A DNA stretch of 64,000 nt from Acarospora socialis (Eukaryota; Ascomycota; Lecanoromycetes; Acarosporales; Acarosporaceae), in assembly GCA_025617375.2 (NCBI GenBank), contig JAMYGW020000002.1, positions 2,046,001 through 2,110,000 of the forward strand, read 5' to 3'. Of this stretch, positions 1-12,100 are shown one piece after another (position 1 is the first letter of the stretch; every line of letters starts with the position of its first letter). A model generated the notes under the pieces. That model was not told the origin of the DNA, did no database searches, and saw only the letters and a list, made by a program, of their open reading frames with translations. A program made the position numbers and the translations under genes.

Positions 1-1366
1 AGGTGCCCGTGTCTTTGATGGGCTGACTGATCGGCTTCGCGGTTCCTCTGCAGAGTCAGACAGATGCCCTTCAGATAGCTCAACATCTCTTTCAAAGGCG
101 CTATCTGCCTGTTCCAGCTCCAGGTCCAGGCCAACAATCGCTGTAGGTACGTAAGCAACGCGCAGCTCCGGCGTGCCGTCGGTGATAAAATGTGTTCTAT
201 GACCACATATGACCTGGACAAGCTGAGTTTCTTCCTCAATTATAGTATCAATGCTGTTGTCGGTGCTAGACGATCCATTTTCACCTCTTACTCTCAATTT
301 ATGCGCCAACAAAGCTGGAGCAAGCCGTCTTATGAACTTCTTTGCACCGGACAGCTTGTGCCATTCAAAGGCTTCGGCAACAAATCCACGTAACCCAAAT
401 ACATCAACTTCTTTATCCCAGTTCAGGTTCATTTTCAAACTTGAAAGCTCTTCTGCGTTTGAGACCACCGGGTGCGTATAATATCCTAGAACCACTTTAT
501 CCGGAAATGTATCCGGAACTTTTAAGGACTTATGCTTGACCCTGAAGTAACCGGACTCGTTTGTTCGGAGCTCGTAACCCAATCTCTCCCGCCATTGCTT
601 TACACCGAGAACATCATGGCGAGATAGTTTGCAGAGGTCATGCCCAAAGCCTGCCTTAGCTGCCTGGCAAGCGATCTTGATTCCGCAGCCAGGTATCCCG
701 GCAGGTATATAGTCGCCCCCGCTCATCAAAGCGACCAGCACCATGCCCTCTCGGTCAAGGCCCGCCTTGCTCTTTCTTAGCTTCTCAGCGTCATAGAGGC
801 TCACGTGAGTCGGGCTCTTGTTACCCCTCGTACCATCACTGCTCCAATTCTTCATACTCAGACTACATCCGAACATCAGAGTATCCACATCTTCGCTGAG
901 CACAGCATCCACTAAACCCTCCTGCTGAAATAATGCACACTCTGCTTCCGCCTCACCAGGAGCTGTGTGGTATGGAAAGCCAAAGAGCTTCAGCAGCTGC
1001 TTGGCCAAGAAGTTTGGTAGACTTGCTGTATGCGGCTGCGTCCGGACATTACGCTTGAACGGAGGTTTGTTGAGGCCATCGAAGACAAAGAACGGTTGGA
1101 CGTTGAGAGCGAGCAAGCGGAGGAGGCGATAGTAAAGGGTTCGCAGGGCTGGATTAGACCCGCCCTTGCCCGACTGGATCTGAAATTGCCATATCGAGAT
1201 ATCAATAGCTATGCGCAAAGGACGACCAGTCCGCTCAAAGTGCTCCACAGCGAGCTTGGAGAATGCAATCCGTTCGCCAGGGCCGAGCTCGCCGTAGATA
1301 CTACAGTAACGGTCAGCGCATAGTCAAAAAATTCCCAGCAATCGCTCCTAACCCTTTTATTCCCAT
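1..1366 (-). CDS. yen1: Yen1/GEN1-type Holliday-junction resolvase (XPG/Rad2 nuclease family), 3' part outside window
   Basis: Structure-selective nuclease of the XPG/Rad2 family; GEN1/Yen1 cleaves Holliday junctions symmetrically in late mitosis. The minus strand stays open from 1300 to base 1 (433 codons), so the C-terminus is outside. The start is a 14-nt exon (1353-1366) joined over a 52-bp intron (1301-1352, CTGAC branch site). This gives an N-terminus reading MGIKGIYGELGPGER, the conserved N-terminal block whose initiator methionine is needed in this family. XPG-N includes VFDG near residue 77. XPG-I carries PGEAEAECA (119-127) and EDVDTLMFG (141-149). The helix-hairpin part starts with MSGGDY (197-202), followed by a GIPGCGIK turn. 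The acidic metal-binding residues of these motifs are present. The visible tail after residue 400 is Ser/Glu-rich and probably regulatory. It is divergent from the Arp10 gene with 257 bp between starts. The family is clear; GEN1 rather than FEN1/EXO1 rests on the N-terminal block. Confidence 0.9.
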
Positions 1367-1623
1367 AGCTCAAACTTGTGGTATCCAATTTGGAGCATAG
1401 CGACGCTCAGAAATGCCAGATGCCAAAAGCTGAGAGCAATGTTTACATCCAGGTTGTCACGGCTTTAGAGATGGACCTTCGGTTGTCGGCGCATAGCAAC
1501 GCGACCACCACCAACCACCCACGGTAGCCAGCAGCCACAAATGACAAACTGGTTCCTTCGGGGCACTGTGCCAATTTGGAAGTCGATGGTGAATTTCCTT
1601 GAACAGACTTTGGGCCTGTTGCT

Positions 1624-3321
1624 ATGACCACTGCAGCAGGCTACTTCGACCGCAAGCCCTCCTCCAGCACCCGACCCGGCCTCTCGACTATCCAGCAATC
1701 ATCAGCGTTACCCGGGTCTCCCCACACACCTCAACGGACGATCTCTTCAACCTTCTCGTCGCCGTCAGCAAGCTTTCGCGCAGAAGAAGATCCACTAGTC
1801 TTCGAGTTCGGTACAAGGCATTTCAGCGCAGGCTTTGCAGGGGAAAGCGCGCCCCGCTGTACGCTTGGTTTCGGACCTGAGGACGCAAGGCGTATAGGAG
1901 ACTACAGGTCATGGCAATCAGACTACAAGCGCAGAGCCGGGGGCAGAAATGTCGAAGAAAATTGGGGACGGGATCATGGACTTTGGCGTATGGATCTGCG
2001 GGCCATGGACCTTGGTTTGGTCGATGACAAGATCGAGAAGGCTGTACGTGAAGTGTATACGAAGCATTTACTCATAGAACAGAAACCTCGTCGTTTGATG
2101 CTGGTACTACCGCCGGTCATCCCTCATCCTTTGTTGGCATCCGTTTTAACAACCTTGTTTACTAATTTCCAATATTCGAGTATCACTCTACTTTCGACAC
2201 CAGTACTGAATGCCGTTGCTGCGGGGCTGCGATCAGCTCTGGTAGTGGACGTTGGATGGGCCGAGACTGTGATTACAGGGATATATGAGTTTCGTGAGGT
2301 ACACCACAGCAGAAGTACACGAGCCATGAGGACTACTAGCTGGGAAATGAGTGGAATGCTCCGTCAAGAGCTCGAAAAAGCGAGATATGTACCAGGAAAA
2401 TCAGGAACTCCAGAAGATCTAGGCATTGAGCATGACATGCTTAGCCTTGAGCAGTGTGAGGAGGTAATGGGAAGGATGGCATGGTGCCGCAGTTACGAAC
2501 AAAGCCACGAATGTGATACAATTGAGGACTCACGAGAATCATCACTGTCAGACTCGGACCCTCTGATACCTGTCCCTCTGTCAACTCCGATATCCGAGAA
2601 AGTCCTTCAAATACCCTTTTCTAGATTCTCCAAACCCGTTGAGTCTGCTCTTTTTGCAAGCAATTATGCTGTCAATGATTTGGATGACCAAGAGCAGCCA
2701 TTGCATCTCTTGACGTATCAGGCACTATTATCTTTACCGCCGGACGTACGTGGAATCTGCATGTCTCGCATCATCATTACCGGAGGCGGTTCGCATGTTC
2801 CGGGGCTTAAAGATCGCATACTGGAGGAACTGAGAGCGCTAATTCACGAGCGAGCGTGGGATTCGGTGAGGGGCAAGGCAGCGGATGCAATGAGAGAGCA
2901 TTTGAAAGAAGCCAAACGCAATCGACAGATCAGCGCACGGCCACGAGGTGCGCAAAAGAGCACGCAGTTCACCGATGAACCCGAAGCAGCGGCAGAATCG
3001 AATTCCGCCGCTCGCGCGGACCAAGAACCAGATCCTATAGAAGAGAAAATTCGCCGTAATCAAGCTAAGGTTACGAAGTCTCGGGTCTCTGGGGTCGTCC
3101 GTGGGATAGACTCCCTGGGAGCTTGGGCCGGTGGAAGCCTGCTGGCTGGCTTGAAGATCAAGGGAATAGTCGAGATCGAGAAAGATAGATTTATCCAGTA
3201 TGGTCTTGCTGGCGCAAATAGAGATACCGAGGTCAGTGTGGTACCACAACGACAGAGCTCTGGGACACAGCGAATCACATCAGGGGATCGATCAAGCTGG
3301 TCATTAGGTGCCTGGGCCTGA
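1624..3321 (+). CDS. arp10: Actin-related protein Arp10/ro-7 (dynactin pointed-end subunit)
   Basis: Divergent actin-fold protein of 565 residues. In Neurospora the ro-7 product (called Arp11 in animals) caps the pointed end of the dynactin Arp1 filament and supports dynein-driven nuclear migration. The first 58 residues are a disordered Ser/Thr/Pro extension. The actin phosphate-1 loop then appears as LVFEFGTRHFSAGFAGE (about 58-74), the phosphate-2 loop as ALVVDVGWAETVITG (about 204-218), and the adenosine motif as IIITGGGSHVPGLKDRI (about 383-399). About 70 residues of charged insert follow (about 415-485), and the C-terminal actin segment has SLGAWAGGSLLAG. The gene reads as a single exon. 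The reader could start at a later ATG, but 1624 keeps the frame open and lies 257 bp from the divergent yen1 start. The loops are degenerate compared with true actin, as expected for Arp10. Other Arps fit less well because the inserts and the GESAPRC segment resemble ro-7. Confidence 0.82.
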   Translation: MTTAAGYFDRKPSSSTRPGLSTIQQSSALPGSPHTPQRTISSTFSSPSASFRAEEDPLVFEFGTRHFSAGFAGESAPRCTLGFGPEDARRIGDYRSWQSDYKRRAGGRNVEENWGRDHGLWRMDLRAMDLGLVDDKIEKAVREVYTKHLLIEQKPRRLMLVLPPVIPHPLLASVLTTLFTNFQYSSITLLSTPVLNAVAAGLRSALVVDVGWAETVITGIYEFREVHHSRSTRAMRTTSWEMSGMLRQELEKARYVPGKSGTPEDLGIEHDMLSLEQCEEVMGRMAWCRSYEQSHECDTIEDSRESSLSDSDPLIPVPLSTPISEKVLQIPFSRFSKPVESALFASNYAVNDLDDQEQPLHLLTYQALLSLPPDVRGICMSRIIITGGGSHVPGLKDRILEELRALIHERAWDSVRGKAADAMREHLKEAKRNRQISARPRGAQKSTQFTDEPEAAAESNSAARADQEPDPIEEKIRRNQAKVTKSRVSGVVRGIDSLGAWAGGSLLAGLKIKGIVEIEKDRFIQYGLAGANRDTEVSVVPQRQSSGTQRITSGDRSSWSLGAWA

Positions 3322-3813
3322 CGCACAGGTAGATGAAAATGGCACCACACAATTGACCTTCTCTCATGGTGGTAGAAATGTTCTGGCAGGTCTTTGCAGG
3401 ATGGAGTATGTCCAAAAGCGATATAGAGCTTCGGGGGTACTACTCATAGAAGGAATCCGTGAAGTTCGAGCTCAAGTAGCTCTAGGTATCTTCTCTACTG
3501 AACATCTTCGATCACATGACACAGATCCACACTTGGCAGTGCTAGAATGATATGATCTTTACAGAGTATCTCCTTACGTGCAGCATCCGAAATGGACATG
3601 CTGATGTCATGAGACCATTCACCTTTGGACAGGAGTCAGCCTCACAAGAATATGTACCGTCAATTCTCTATGACCTTTAAAACAGTCAAGGATGTGACAA
3701 TTATGAAGCGTGTATTTGCACGCATTAATGTTCTGGAAGTCCATCGGATTTCACGGTATACGGTAGCCCTATCATACTAGTGGTTTCAAACGCGACACTA
3801 CAGGATCAGGAAC
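3322..3813. other. Intergenic, arp10 3' flank and upstream region of next gene
   Basis: No supported gene. An 80-codon open frame at 3308-3550 overlaps the arp10 stop, lacks recognisable features and is treated as chance. Confidence 0.6.
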
Positions 3814-4414
3814 ATGGACTTCCTCTTCGGACCACGCCGACTCGACCGCTCTTTGTCCGGCAGCTCTCACAAATCCAAGGTGTGTCAGTGACTGCTTGAC
3901 TCCTCGTGTTGCAGTGTACTAACACGACTGAAAGAAATCCGTTGCTTCTGCTACGACCATGGAGAGCCCGCCATCTCCTGGTCCAGACCCACTACCAAAC
4001 AACAAAACCGAGCTCGAGGGTCTGCGCAACTTCCATGTCTCCCAACTTGAGGCACTAGCAAGGCGTGTCAAACTCTTCAATGAACATATCGACCTTGATA
4101 GCATCGTCCTTTCCCACCTCCAGCAGCAAGACAAGTCGAAGATGGCCGCCACGGTGATGCAAAGACGCGTCGATGCGCAGCTGCGGTGCAAACGTGACCT
4201 AGCGAAGAGTGTTACTTATCATCGAGAAGAGCTAAAGAAGGTCTTGAGGGGGTTGATGAAGGAGAATGGGGAGATGAAGGAAGTGGACGGTGAGGACATA
4301 CTATCTACGTATGTCATACTTCTTGACCAGGTACTAGGACCTCAACTGAGCTTGCGAGATAGCATCAATGGGTTACCAACGCCGAACGAGTGGAGCGAAC
4401 TGTTCAAGGACTAG
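3814..4414 (+). CDS. Small conserved-looking protein of unknown function, two exons
   Basis: I do not recognise this protein. Exon 1 is 3814-3879 (22 codons, beginning MDFLFGPRRLDRSLSGSS). It ends at a GTGTGT donor; the intron is 3880-3934 (55 bp) with an exact TACTAAC branch site at 3917-3923. Exon 2 is 3935-4414. The intron keeps phase 0, and the total is 181 residues. Without the intron the only start would be the ATG at 3959 (151 residues); the perfect branch site and matching frame favour the longer form. After a Pro-rich linker (about residues 30-45) the protein is mainly helical and charged, with a coiled-coil-like segment from about residue 50 to 135. It ends in a short conserved-looking PTPNEWSELFKD tail. 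No signal peptide or membrane segment is visible. An MDFLFGP start is typical of small adaptor or complex subunits, but that is only an impression. It is convergent with the L27 gene. Confidence 0.7.
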
Positions 4415-5069
4415 GGCCATCCCAGTTTCGACTTCGAGTGGCGTTCAGCCGAGATATGTAAGAGAGATAGGATAGCATGCAAAACAGTGGCCCGAGTGTA
4501 GAGATACCACATTATAGGGGCTGAAGTCAATCGGCGAGATATGCTCAATCATACTATTTGTTGGGTTCCATGCCTTGCTTATACCGTTGGCCTTCTTTGA
4601 AGTGCACCCCTTGACGATGAGCCACTTCTCCGAACAAGTCAGACACTGTTCAGGGATTCGACGAGAACGACGCTGCTTTCTCTTGGGCTGCTAGATGCCA
4701 GCCTAGGTAGTCTGGTGTTGTTGCGGGCGGCTTAGCCTGCGTTACCAAAGGCTATCATTGAGCTCCCAAGGGCATAGATCTCCAATCCTACGCCATAACA
4801 CAAGGCTATCAGATGGCAGCACAACTTCGGGTCTGAACCGCGCAGCGAAATAGCCTAAAGGAGAGCACGAGGTTTTCATTGAAGATTAGCAATCACTCAA
4901 TGTTCGTGGGCTCCACCGAACTAGACACACAGACTCAGATCGTGCACTTGGAGCATGTTGGTCAATAGGTTTTAGCATGTATTTCTACTACACAGTAAAG
5001 CCTAGCAACAGGTGAGTCGGGTCTCCATCATCCCCAATAAAACTCCCTCAGGTACCTGATCGACCAAGC
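4415..5069. other. Intergenic between convergent genes
   Basis: This holds the 3' flanks of the unknown gene (+) and rpl27 (-). I see no coding frame or RNA gene. Confidence 0.6.
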
Positions 5070-5722
5070 TCAAAATCCTGCATGATTGTCAGCCAGTCCT
5101 CAATTATCCAGCTTCAGCACAGAGTACAGTGTGATCTGCCCTGTAGAGTTCGAAGTGACACCTACTTAATGGCGTAAAGAACCACCTATTCTTCCCACTT
5201 GTGTATCTCTCCTCCAACGCCTTCTTCACCGTCCTCTTTGCATCCTCCCTCTGCGATACCTCCTTGAACGTGTCGTTCGTTACCACACCCTTCAAGCCCT
5301 CCAACTCCAAAGTGTACCGTGTTGGCATCAGATGGTTGTAGTTGATGGTTTTGATGAATGGCTTAACTTTGCTGCGCTTTGCTTGACGAGTCTTGGACAT
5401 GCGCCGGGTGATTTGGGATGGGTAACGCTCGATTCCGGCAACGAGTGCGTGAGGGAATGGGTGGGACTTCGAGCCAGTATCCAGAGGCTGGATAATGACG
5501 ACCTGTAAAGAATCTGATCAATTTCACGATCAAAACCCGATGAATTCAACGTGTAATAGGTTCGCCGAGCTGGAGCTCATTCTCGTAGGAATCGTACCTT
5601 CTTTCCCGCATATCTACCCCGGGTTATGATGGCTACACGGCCAACCTTGAGGACTACAATGAAGTAGCATTAGTATGAGCGATTATAACAGTCCAGGGCC
5701 GGTTATCGTCCTTACACTTCAT
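5070..5722 (-). CDS. rpl27: 60S ribosomal protein L27 (eL27), four exons with tiny first and last exons
   Basis: eL27 of the large ribosomal subunit, cytoplasmic. Spliced length is 135 residues, against 136 in yeast. The exons (minus strand) are 5716-5722 (7 nt, ATGAAGT), 5598-5653 (56 nt), 5166-5502 (337 nt) and 5070-5077 (8 nt). The introns are 5654-5715, 5503-5597 and 5078-5165, with donors GTAAGG, GTACGA and GTAGGT. Conserved landmarks are MKFLKVGRVA at the N-terminus, RGRYAGKK at the exon 2/3 junction, [15 protein letters not shown], the basic [27 protein letters not shown], and the ending [10 protein letters not shown]. The last two residues and the stop come only from the 8-nt terminal exon, behind a CTGAC branch site and CAG acceptor. 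Read through, the third exon would continue into a non-homologous tail. An early intron near the start codon is common in ribosomal protein genes. The family call is essentially certain. Confidence 0.96.
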
Positions 5723-6153
5723 CGTTGCGGTTGCTGGCGGATAAGAGGCGTTGTCACTGGCGGTATTGAAGATCGCGAGTTTACTTGTGGGAGGGTTTTG
5801 AGCCCTTTGGCTGAGTGTGGCTTGATTGGCGACTTTAGCGAGGGAATTGCTACTCGCTTTTATGACTAAGCAGCCTTCGTGTTTACCGCTAAGGGATCAA
5901 TGTTTACAATCTCGAGTTCACTCGTACAGATCTGGAAGAGGCAATCGCAGCATTACCATTCATAACCACCTCTTCCGACCCCTGCAGATAGAGCTATCAT
6001 TGCTGGTGGACGTCAAGAATCGCAAGTAACTGCTTTGCTGCTTTTATTCCTGTTCAATCGATAATGGTCGCGTACGACACGCCTTCATTCCTTGCAGCAT
6101 TCCAAGTCTGAAAATAGCAATCCAACGGGGACGACAGACAGCAATTCGTAACG
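5723..6153. promoter_or_regulatory. Divergent promoter region of rpl27 and the coiled-coil gene
   Basis: 431 bp between two divergent start codons. No coding signal; short open frames here are chance. I could not identify a specific factor-binding site. Confidence 0.5.
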
Positions 6154-9100
6154 ATGCCGTCGGTAGATAGAGAAAACTCTCGCGACCGCGAGCTGGTCCT
6201 CAAACACCAACCCTCCGTTTCTGATTCCGGCCGGTCATCGGTTCCCATGTACGTCGAGCTTCAGTATCTTTTGAGGTTTTGAGCGATGTTAAGCATCGCT
6301 GTGTTCGCTGCCGAAGTCTGACCAGGTCTGGGACATTGATATGCTAACAACATTCCTCGTGCCTGTAGGTGGGACAGCTCAGACCCAGACCGTGCACCGC
6401 CTCCACTACCTTTGAATCCGGGATCATCTAGTCCAGTGACGAAGCCCAATACCTCTGCAACCGTGGCAGCGGCTGCCGCAGCCTTGAGTGCAAAAGCTCG
6501 TGAAAGCTCCTACACTATAAACCCAATGCCGAGCAAGTCACCAGAGAAGTCGTTAATCAAAGGGCATCATCACAAGCGCATGCAATCGCTACAGTCGGAA
6601 AATGGTAGCGTACGAGATCTGAGCAGCTACCTTGAGAACTCAAGGTCTCCGGAGCGCTCTCCAGAACGATTTGGCCGTATGCCGCTCCTTGAATACGACA
6701 ACCGATCACCAGAAAAGAGTCCAACCCGGTCTAGTACTCCGACATTCACCAGCAAAGACTTTGAACGAGACATGCCTAGCCTGCGACCGAGCGCAAGAAC
6801 TGGCCCTAAAGCGATTCTAGGGGAGAACACCCCTCCGTCAGCCACTATGTTAGCCCTACAAAATATGCAAACCCCAGCGAACCTGGACAACCCGTTATCC
6901 ACAGTTACAAACTCTTCAACAGCACTTGCTCGCACACCACAGACTTACGATGCCATCTCAACTCAGATACTAGGTCTTACGACCATAGCTACAAATTTGC
7001 AGAGGGAAATGGCACAGCTAAGTCGCCGAAGCAAGGACAATGCGACAGATCTGATAAGTTTGAAAGAAGCTACAAACGCAAGAGACGAGGACATCCGCAA
7101 GAGTCTGCGGGAATTGGTGTCGAATCTCTCAGCTCGGGCACTGGAGCATAGTACGGATTATGGTTCCAGGTCGATTAGCCATCAGAGTGCCGGATATGGA
7201 TCGTTCTTGCTGGACAACAAACCCCATGCTTCCCCTCCGGGCATGAGGAAGAACTTCTCCTTACCGAGAATCCCAAGTCCGAACAGTTTTGCTGCTTCAG
7301 TTGAGCGAGAACTGACAAACTCACCCACTCCGTATGGAGTGGAAGGAGCGGCGAGCCTGGCAATGCTGGAGAAGATCATTCGCGAGATGGGCACGAAAGA
7401 AGGGCAGGAACGGATACTCTCCACGGTGAGCGAATTAATGGACAAACCAGGCGCCCTAGCCTCGGACACAGCAACTGCAAAGAAACTGGAAGAGATTTTG
7501 AGTTTTATCAAAGACCTTCCCGACAGTCGAGCGCTCGTAAGAGGGGCCGCTGGTGGCAACGGTGTTGGTGACAAGCCGCCGGAGTCAAACCGAGACTTTG
7601 AACCCCTAAGGTCAGGACCATTGGCACGGACAACTCGAGACGTCACGCCGCACGTGAATGTCACCCCCGCGAGTGGCGGCGAAAAGCCTTACTCGAGCCC
7701 TCGTGCGGCGGACTTTGTAAGCGATGATATACTTAAGCTTCTGAAAAGAATGAAGGACAGCATTACAGAAGGCGGTGGACTAACGGCTGAGATCAAGGCG
7801 TTAGTTCGAGAATTGCGAGGGGAAGTTCTCGGCATGGGTCGCGAGATAGGGCGAAAGCTTGAGCAAGTGGAGGCTTCCTCTCAGCAAAATATGTCTGGCG
7901 ATGTCTCTTCTGGGCCTGCACGAGAGGAGATTGTAAGAATCGTAGAGGAAGGCTTAGCTGAACTGAAAGAGCACATGGATCAAGTCATGCGCGAGAAGCG
8001 AAGGCAATCTTCCTCCTCCACTATTTCTCGAAGCACTCTCGATGGTCAGGAGGTCTATAACGCAATCAAAGCCGCTTTGGGCGACATGCCATTACAGCAG
8101 CAGGTAGCCGTGCAGGCGCCTGGATCCGGAATCGAGAAGGAAGAAATTCTGGCCGCTGTTAGGGAAGCCTGGGAAACGTACAAACCTGAGATCGAGCTTC
8201 AGAATTTTGGTCTTGAACGTGACGAGATTCTGCAGTGCTTGCAGGAAGGCTTGCAGCAGTATCAGGCTAAGACTGCTGGAGGTGCAAGTTATGGAGAAGT
8301 TCTTGACGCGGTGAAGGAAGGTTTGCAGCACTTTACCCCTCCGGCAGTCGAGACAGAGGCCAGCATCACGAGGGAAGAGATTCTCATGTCAGTCCGTGAA
8401 TGTCTCGAAAGTTTTCAGTTCCCGACCGCTGCGCCCACGGCTTCCAGGGAGCCCGAGATAACGCGAGATGATGTGCTTGATGCCGTAAAGGAGGGTCTCT
8501 CCACTCAAGCCCCTATCAACAAAGAAGTCGAATTCAATCGTCAAGACCTTTTCGACGCGGTGGCAGCCGGATTGGAGAGTGCACCCACGCCAATGGCAGG
8601 GGTTGGGGAGCAGGTCCTCGAGAAGATGCACGATCTCATCGAAGGCATGAGGGGGGAATTCAAACAGTACTCTGCGGCCAATGGAAGAGATACTGAACAA
8701 GTGCTTGACGCGATGAAAGATGGCCTGGAGGTGCTCCGAGCCGATATCGAAACCTATGTCGACCGCGCAGCTGATGTAACTGGCAAAGACGAGATTATCG
8801 AGACCGTAAGGAATGGCCTTGACAGTTTGCGGGGAGACCTTGACAGTAGTATCGCAAACCTACCTCGTCCTGTAGAGTCTAACAATAGCGGAGAGCTCCT
8901 GGATGCAATGGAGAAGGAATTCGAGCATCTCCGCCAGACCATAGCAACGACAATGGTCCGAAGTGAAGGGTCAGCCGCTAATGACGAGGTTCTTGATGCG
9001 ATCAGGGATGGCTTTGAGAGTCTCCGAGGTGAAGTATTCCGGAACGCTGATAATGCAGAGACCGGACATACCATCGAGGTGATGAAAGAGGAATTCGAAC

Positions 9101-12100
9101 ATCTGCGAGAAACACTTGCTACTACCCTCATAAAAGGCGGAGCATCTGCCGATAAGGACGAAATAATTGGAACACTTCAGGAAGGACTTGAAGCTCTTCG
9201 TGCGGACGTAACCAGAATCCCTGATCAAGTACGCAGCGACGATTCCAACACCAACGAACTGATAGATGCGCTCAACGATGGTCTTGATAATCTACGGGCC
9301 GACGTCGAGAGAATGGTCAACAAACCTTTGGACATGACGGTCAACTACGAGATTCTAGACACGCTCAAAGAAGGCCTCGCTGGGGTGAGGGCTGACATCG
9401 ATCGGTTACAGGCCGCGAAGAACGAAGCAGAAGAAGTGACAACCAACCGGAACAGCGCAGTTGTGATCGCCGATGATAGTCTGAGGAGGAACGATATTGA
9501 GAACCTTGAGGTATTGATTGCGCAACTGCGAATCAAAGTGGAAGCACTGGACGCCATGCCCCCACCGCCGCAGCCAGCAGAACCCATTCCGCAGTCTGCC
9601 GAAGGCAGTTTGATGCGAGAGGACCTCGAGAGGATTGAGGCAATGCTCGTCGAAGTCCAGGCTGCTGTAGCGCTTATTGCAGCTCGAGAGCATACTGAAA
9701 ACACTGACTCTGTCAAGAAACACGACACAGACGCTCTTGAGACTTTACTTCGCAACACGAAAGCTACAATCGACGAGATGGTCAACTCTGAACCTGAAGG
9801 CATGGCCAGGACGGGTCACCTTGAAGCTGTAGAAGCTATGGTCAAGGAGACACGAGAATCTCTGGATGACGTCGCAGCACGTATGGACACCAGTTCTGCG
9901 TCGAAAGAAGACGTCAGTATGCTCGAGAATTTGCTCAAGGACGTTCATGCCGGGTTGGAGGAGATGAGGGAAAGGGCACCCGCAGGAGATGACGCCGAGA
10001 GAGTCACGAAATCCGACATTGAGGCACTTGAGTTGATCTGCATCGATACGAAGACACAGATCGATGAGCTAAACTTGCCTGATGTAGATGCCCTTCCAAC
10101 CAAATCCGACTTTGCAGAGCTTGGCTGCCTGGTCAAGGAATTCCAAGACAAGATGAGCGCTGAAGCAGAATTGACGGCCCAAGCTTTCGAAGCCCGGAAG
10201 ATCGAACACGGTGGGATAGCAGATAAGGTGGAGGACGTCAAAGTCCTCCTAGATCAGGTCAGGGGCGAGCTGAAGAGCAAGCTGGAAGAAGGCGGACAGG
10301 GCATTGAGGAGCTTGCCAAAACGCTGGAAACACTCGGGGAAACGGTAGTTGCCAATGATATTACCACTGGGGTCAAAGAACTGATGGAAGTCATCACACG
10401 AGAGTTCGACCGTGCTCATGGCGATGCTGAGGGCGCAAGACTCGAGAATGAAGACAGACACGCCAATCTACTAGAGAAGCATGAGGGTCAGAGGGCTATG
10501 ATCGTTGCCGACCTGGTCTCCAAAATTGACGAGAGGTTTGATGATATGATCTTGAGACATGAAGAGGCGCAAACCTTCGCAAAAGAGCAGGCTAAGGCGT
10601 TCGGAGACCGGCATGCGGAGCAAGTGGACGCCATGAACGGCACCAAAGCTGTCGCAGAGGACTTGAAGGTCTTTATTGATACGCTCGGAGCCACAGTCAC
10701 GGAGTCTTGCGAGAAACTAAGCGATGATTCCAAAACAATCTTCAGCCGCGTGGACGACACTTACAACAAGCTTGAGGAGAGCCAGACACTAGCAAAAGCC
10801 GAACACCAGCATACAAGAGGCGACGTCTCCAAGACTCTGACGGCTGTCGAAGGCGTGCAGGCCCACGTGACGGAATATAACCCTCAGATCCTCAATTCAA
10901 TCAAGGATGTTCTCTCCATCGTTGGCCAACACTACGAGCAATCGCAGCGATCAGCCGAAGAGCTGAAGACCACCGTATCTGCTATTCCCGCATCATTGCC
11001 TCTCCCAGCCATTACCGCACCACCACCACCTCCAGAATCAACCCGGGAAGAGCCCATCCCAGAACCGTACGACGACACAGCAGTCCACGTAAAACTCGAC
11101 CGGCTCGTCGACCACGCCTCCGAAGCCGGCAAATCTCTCGCCCAAATCGACCTGCTGGATCAGATCCACCAACAAGTCCTGGCTACAGCGAGCGAAGTCA
11201 GCGAATTCGTCGCCGCCCAAGCCAAGCTCATCACCGCCGACCACTCCACCAAAGCGCGTGAAGCCGACGAGGCAGCCATCGCGCTCGAGAAGCGTTTGGC
11301 GCAAAAAGAACGCGTGGAAGCCGACGTCGTCGGGCTGAACGAAGAGAAAGAAAGCCTCCGCGCCGCCGTCGCTAAACTCCACCGCGAGAAAGACGAGCTC
11401 GCGAACCAAAAACTGAAACTAGCAGCCGACGTCTCCTCGCTCGAAACGGCGCTCCACATCCGGCGCGAGGAACTCCACCTAATGGAGGCACGAGCCGAGG
11501 GGCTGGAACGGCGTGTCCTAGAAGGCGTCCTTGACCACTCCCGCTCCCTCCTCATCTCCCGCCCCACCAGCACCAAATCCATGAACCTGAAGCGCGTGTC
11601 CAGCGCCGCCAGCACCAGCACCGCCACGACCGTCACCCGCTCTGGCACCGGCACCGGCACCAGCGGCACGGGAACCAGCACCGGCTCCGGCTCCGTCGCC
11701 AGCTCCGCCGTCGGCATGGCGCTCAAGCGCCGGCAACCGGGCCGCAACGGCCACGGCCCCGCGTCCATCGGCAAGGGCAAAGGCGACCGACGCATCCTAT
11801 CCCTCTCCCAGATCACCGGCAACCGCACGGGGCCGACCACGCAGCACGATCAGCAGCTGACGCTCGGCGGTGGCGGCGCGCTGGCCACTGGCCTGGGCAG
11901 CCTCAAGCGCTCGCACAGCGTCAAGTCGAATTTCCCGGCATCAATCCGCAAGAGCTCGTGGGCGGGGGCGGGAAGGTTCGATCGAGCGGGGGTGGAGGAT
12001 AAGGAGAACTCGGTGCTGGACGAGGAGGATGAGGAGTCGGGTTTGGAGTCTGGGTGCGATGGGGAGTACGATGGGGTTCCGGGGGAGAGGGATGGGGACA

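Noticed and set aside
3308-3550. 80-codon frame overlapping the arp10 stop
   Set aside because: No domain and no splice link to either neighbour; most likely 3' untranslated sequence.
9345-9803. 152-codon minus-strand frame
   Set aside because: Antisense shadow of the repeat region; it has no similarity to a known protein.
11160-11840. 226-codon minus-strand frame inside the large coiled-coil gene
   Set aside because: Compositional shadow in the low-complexity C-terminal part; the Arg/Ser/Val-rich translation is typical of antisense frames.
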